From: Saprospiraceae bacterium UBA6168
GTDB taxonomy: Bacteria > Bacteroidota > Bacteroidia > Chitinophagales > Saprospiraceae
NCBI GenBank assembly: GCA_002435785.1
Contig: DIUC01000045.1
Coordinates: 1-31,744 of the forward strand
Direction: 5' to 3'
Length of the DNA stretch: 31,744 nucleotides
Positions 31,247 to 31,744 of this stretch are shown here, piece after piece (the stretch's first letter is position 1; each line of letters opens with the position of its first letter). A model generated the notes under the pieces. It was not told the DNA's origin and ran no database searches. It saw only the letters and a list, made by a program, of their open reading frames with translations. A program made the position numbers and the translations under genes.

Positions 31247-31273
31247 AAAACCGCTGACAATCCCAGCGGTTTT
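31247..31273 (+). terminator. Terminator before the Rpn gene
   Basis: AAAACCGCTG (31247-31256) pairs perfectly with CAGCGGTTTT (31264-31273) around a 7-base loop. A short T-run follows. It isolates the DUF6804-like module from the nuclease gene. Confidence 0.75.
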
Positions 31274-31275
31274 CG

Positions 31276-31283
31276 TATTTTTG
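31276..31283 (+). promoter_or_regulatory. -7 element for the Rpn-type gene
   Basis: TATTTTTG is an exact TAnnTTTG, 16 nt before the ATG at 31300. It overlaps the T-run of the preceding terminator. No -33 element is evident. Confidence 0.5.
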
Positions 31284-31299
31284 TACCAAATTGTTTGAC

Positions 31300-31744
31300 A
31301 TGAAATTTGCAGACGTAAAGAACGACATCGCTTTTCGCAAAATCTTCGGCAACGAGAACAAAAAGGAAGTACTTATTTCCTTCTTGAATGCTGTCCTTGA
31401 ATTTGAGGGCAAGCACCAAATCATGGATGTCACTATCCTGAACCCTTACCAATTGCCAAAGTTCCGGGACGGGAAGGCAACTATCATTGACGTGAAAGCA
31501 CGAGACCAAAGCGGTCGAGAGTTCATCGTTGAGATGCAAGTAGCCGACGCTTTGGGTTTCAGCAAGCGGGTATTGTACTACACTTCGCAGGGCTACGTCA
31601 GCCAAATTGACAGAGGCGAGTTTTACGACAGACTGAACCCGACAATTTTTGTGGGTATTTTGGACTTCGAGTTATCGCAAAATCCAAAATACATCAGCCG
31701 CCATCGAATACTTGACGTGGAGACGGGCGAGCGGATAATGGAGG
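31300..31744 (+). CDS. Rpn/PD-(D/E)XK nuclease family protein, cut by window end
   Basis: The first 148 codons are visible with no stop. The start MKFADVKNDIAFRKIFGNEN is characteristic of the Rpn family (PDDEXK_2, often labelled transposase), as are ILISFLNAVLEF and LNPYQLPKF. The expected catalytic residues are D64 in TIIDVKA and E78-x-Q80 in FIVEMQV. E. coli Rpn proteins stimulate RecA-independent recombination and cleave DNA; others may be part of toxin-antitoxin or phage-defence systems. The C-terminal part, which varies between subfamilies, is missing. It sits at the far edge of the AT-rich island behind its own promoter, but its own base composition is closer to the core. It could be a marker of a mobile segment. 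Confidence 0.88.
   Translation, partial: MKFADVKNDIAFRKIFGNENKKEVLISFLNAVLEFEGKHQIMDVTILNPYQLPKFRDGKATIIDVKARDQSGREFIVEMQVADALGFSKRVLYYTSQGYVSQIDRGEFYDRLNPTIFVGILDFELSQNPKYISRHRILDVETGERIME

Overview
The window comes from a Bacteroidota chromosome, most likely a Saprospiria/Chitinophagia-type bacterium. The basis is a full-length SprA (type IX secretion outer-membrane translocon), a secreted protein ending in a gliding-motility/T9SS type B sorting domain, several DNA matches to the Bacteroidota -7 promoter element TAnnTTTG (or TATCTTCG), almost no Shine-Dalgarno sequences, and gene content such as YidE-type antiporters, DUF1080 proteins and coaX followed by a beta-barrel gene. The assignment below phylum level is inference.

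Region 1 (1-5858, mostly minus strand): an OFA-type MFS transporter that breaks off at the window edge, a bacterial PH-domain membrane protein, a small lipoprotein divergent from a small beta-barrel protein, an AspT/YidE-type antiporter with two RCK_C domains, and a secreted protein with two DUF1080 (3-keto-disaccharide hydrolase) domains. Region 2 (5978-12081): a GH43 glycosidase with discoidin and FN3-like domains, divergent from the DUF1080 gene and probably part of the same sugar-use locus. It converges on a 1445-residue cell-surface protein carrying a lamin-tail domain, a CotH kinase-like domain, seven GCDSLV repeats and a T9SS type B signal. Region 3 (12127-20990): a 213-bp MITE-like palindrome, ruvA (TTG start), sprA and a strong bidirectional terminator. 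Region 4 (21112-27496): moaA; coaX overlapping a FadL-like outer-membrane protein; and two paralogous TPR-like exported proteins, the second a lipoprotein, separated by a terminator and a 123-bp hairpin.

Region 5 (about 27560-31744) looks different: it is AT-rich, and its genes are short, mostly membrane or exported, and unrecognised. They are grouped into modules separated by two 133-135 bp imperfect inverted repeats that begin GCTAAC and end GTTMRYGRCAA, resembling integron attC sites, although no integrase is seen. The island opens with a textbook TTTG-N19-TAnnTTTG promoter facing a 275-nt untranslated stretch, followed by a perfect 56-bp palindrome. It ends at an Rpn/PD-(D/E)XK nuclease gene cut by the window edge. 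This possible cassette array is the best candidate for an undescribed system.

Functional links: the CotH-like surface protein should be exported through the T9SS whose translocon (SprA) lies next to it. The GH43 and DUF1080 proteins probably act on glycosides in the periplasm or at the cell surface. RuvA, MoaA and CoaX are housekeeping genes. No rRNA, tRNA, CRISPR array or recognisable insertion sequence with a transposase was found.
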